From positions 4,108-9,787 of the forward strand of contig DITG01000123.1 of NCBI GenBank assembly GCA_002422045.1: a DNA stretch of 5,680 bases. Direction: 5' to 3'. Shown here piece by piece: positions 5,542 to 5,680 of the stretch. The position numbers and the translations under genes were made by a program. Each line of letters opens with the position of its first letter. The first letter of the stretch is position 1. Below the pieces are notes generated by a model. The model did no database searches. It was given only the letters and a program-made list of their open reading frames with translations, and had not been told where the DNA came from. The stretch comes from Acholeplasmataceae bacterium UBA6190. Its GTDB lineage: Bacteria > Bacillota_I > Bacilli_A > Acholeplasmatales > Acholeplasmataceae.

Positions 5542-5680
5542 TTAATTTTCCTCGAACACGGTATTGATCATGTGCGTGGTGATGGTTTCGTCTTGATTAA
5601 AACGCACAAGTTCGATACCTTCGGATGCTTGATGCAGTGATAGCCATTCGATGAGCATCGCTTCAGGCATCGAATACAGT
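5542..5680 (-). CDS. Probable ApbE-family FAD:protein FMN transferase, C-terminal end
   Basis: Only the last 45 residues are present; the gene starts beyond the right edge. They begin LYSMPEAMLIEWL and continue with SEGIELVRFNQDETITT, ending FEEN before TAA (5544-5542). The pattern, a short STALYSM-like helix, a Glu-rich helix, a strand with GIE, and a closing Thr-containing strand, resembles the end of ApbE proteins, which attach FMN to Thr or Ser of partner proteins outside the membrane. No active-site residue lies in this piece, so the call rests on weak similarity plus context: ApbE-family genes often precede NusG domain II and Gx transporter genes. The next gene starts 2 bases after the stop, so the three are probably one operon. 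Confidence 0.55.
   Translation of the reverse strand, partial: LYSMPEAMLIEWLSLHQASEGIELVRFNQDETITTHMINTVFEEN

Noticed and set aside
1..5680. A search for CRISPR repeats, transposase genes, tRNA genes, toxin-antitoxin pairs or defence genes.
   Set aside because: None found by reading; nearly all bases are accounted for by housekeeping genes, and no gap exceeds 200 bases.

Overview
The window looks like an ordinary chromosomal housekeeping segment from a moderately low-GC Gram-positive bacterium (Bacillota, or the Mycoplasmatota/Erysipelotrichia side of it). Every supported gene lies on the minus strand, so transcription runs from right to left. Three things point to this group: AAGGAG-type Shine-Dalgarno sites, an rpmE-tdk pair, and a short SRP RNA with no Alu domain. 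TGA is a real stop codon here: tadA ends at TGA directly in front of the SRP RNA. That excludes the mycoplasmas that read TGA as Trp. The species cannot be named from this sequence.

Right block (5680 to 4532): the C-terminal end of a probable ApbE-family flavin transferase, a membrane-anchored NusG domain II protein, and a Gx transporter family membrane protein. They sit 2 and 3 bases apart and look like one operon. In other Gram-positives these families occur together in flavin-based extracellular electron transfer or membrane redox loci.

Middle block (4531 to 3002): rpmE (ribosomal protein L31, zinc-binding form) has a near-consensus promoter and is followed by a strong intrinsic terminator. 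Then come tdk (thymidine kinase), tadA (tRNA adenosine deaminase) and ffs (the SRP RNA), packed tightly. tdk and tadA may overlap, and the RNA begins about 2 bases after the tadA stop. Three of the four usual zinc-binding cysteines are missing from this thymidine kinase.

Left block (3001 to 1): an extended -10 promoter drives a two-helix membrane protein of unknown function. Its end overlaps the start of tkt (transketolase), which is followed after 17 bases by the N-terminal part of mnmG (tRNA wobble-uridine modification). The left edge cuts off the rest of mnmG.

The themes are translation (L31, two tRNA wobble-modification enzymes, SRP RNA), nucleotide salvage (Tdk) and the pentose phosphate pathway (Tkt), next to a probable redox cassette. 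I found no mobile element, CRISPR array, phage gene or clearly new defence system. The most noteworthy points are the zinc-less Tdk, the promoterless-looking ffs joined to tadA, the redox cassette, and the unknown membrane protein overlapping tkt.
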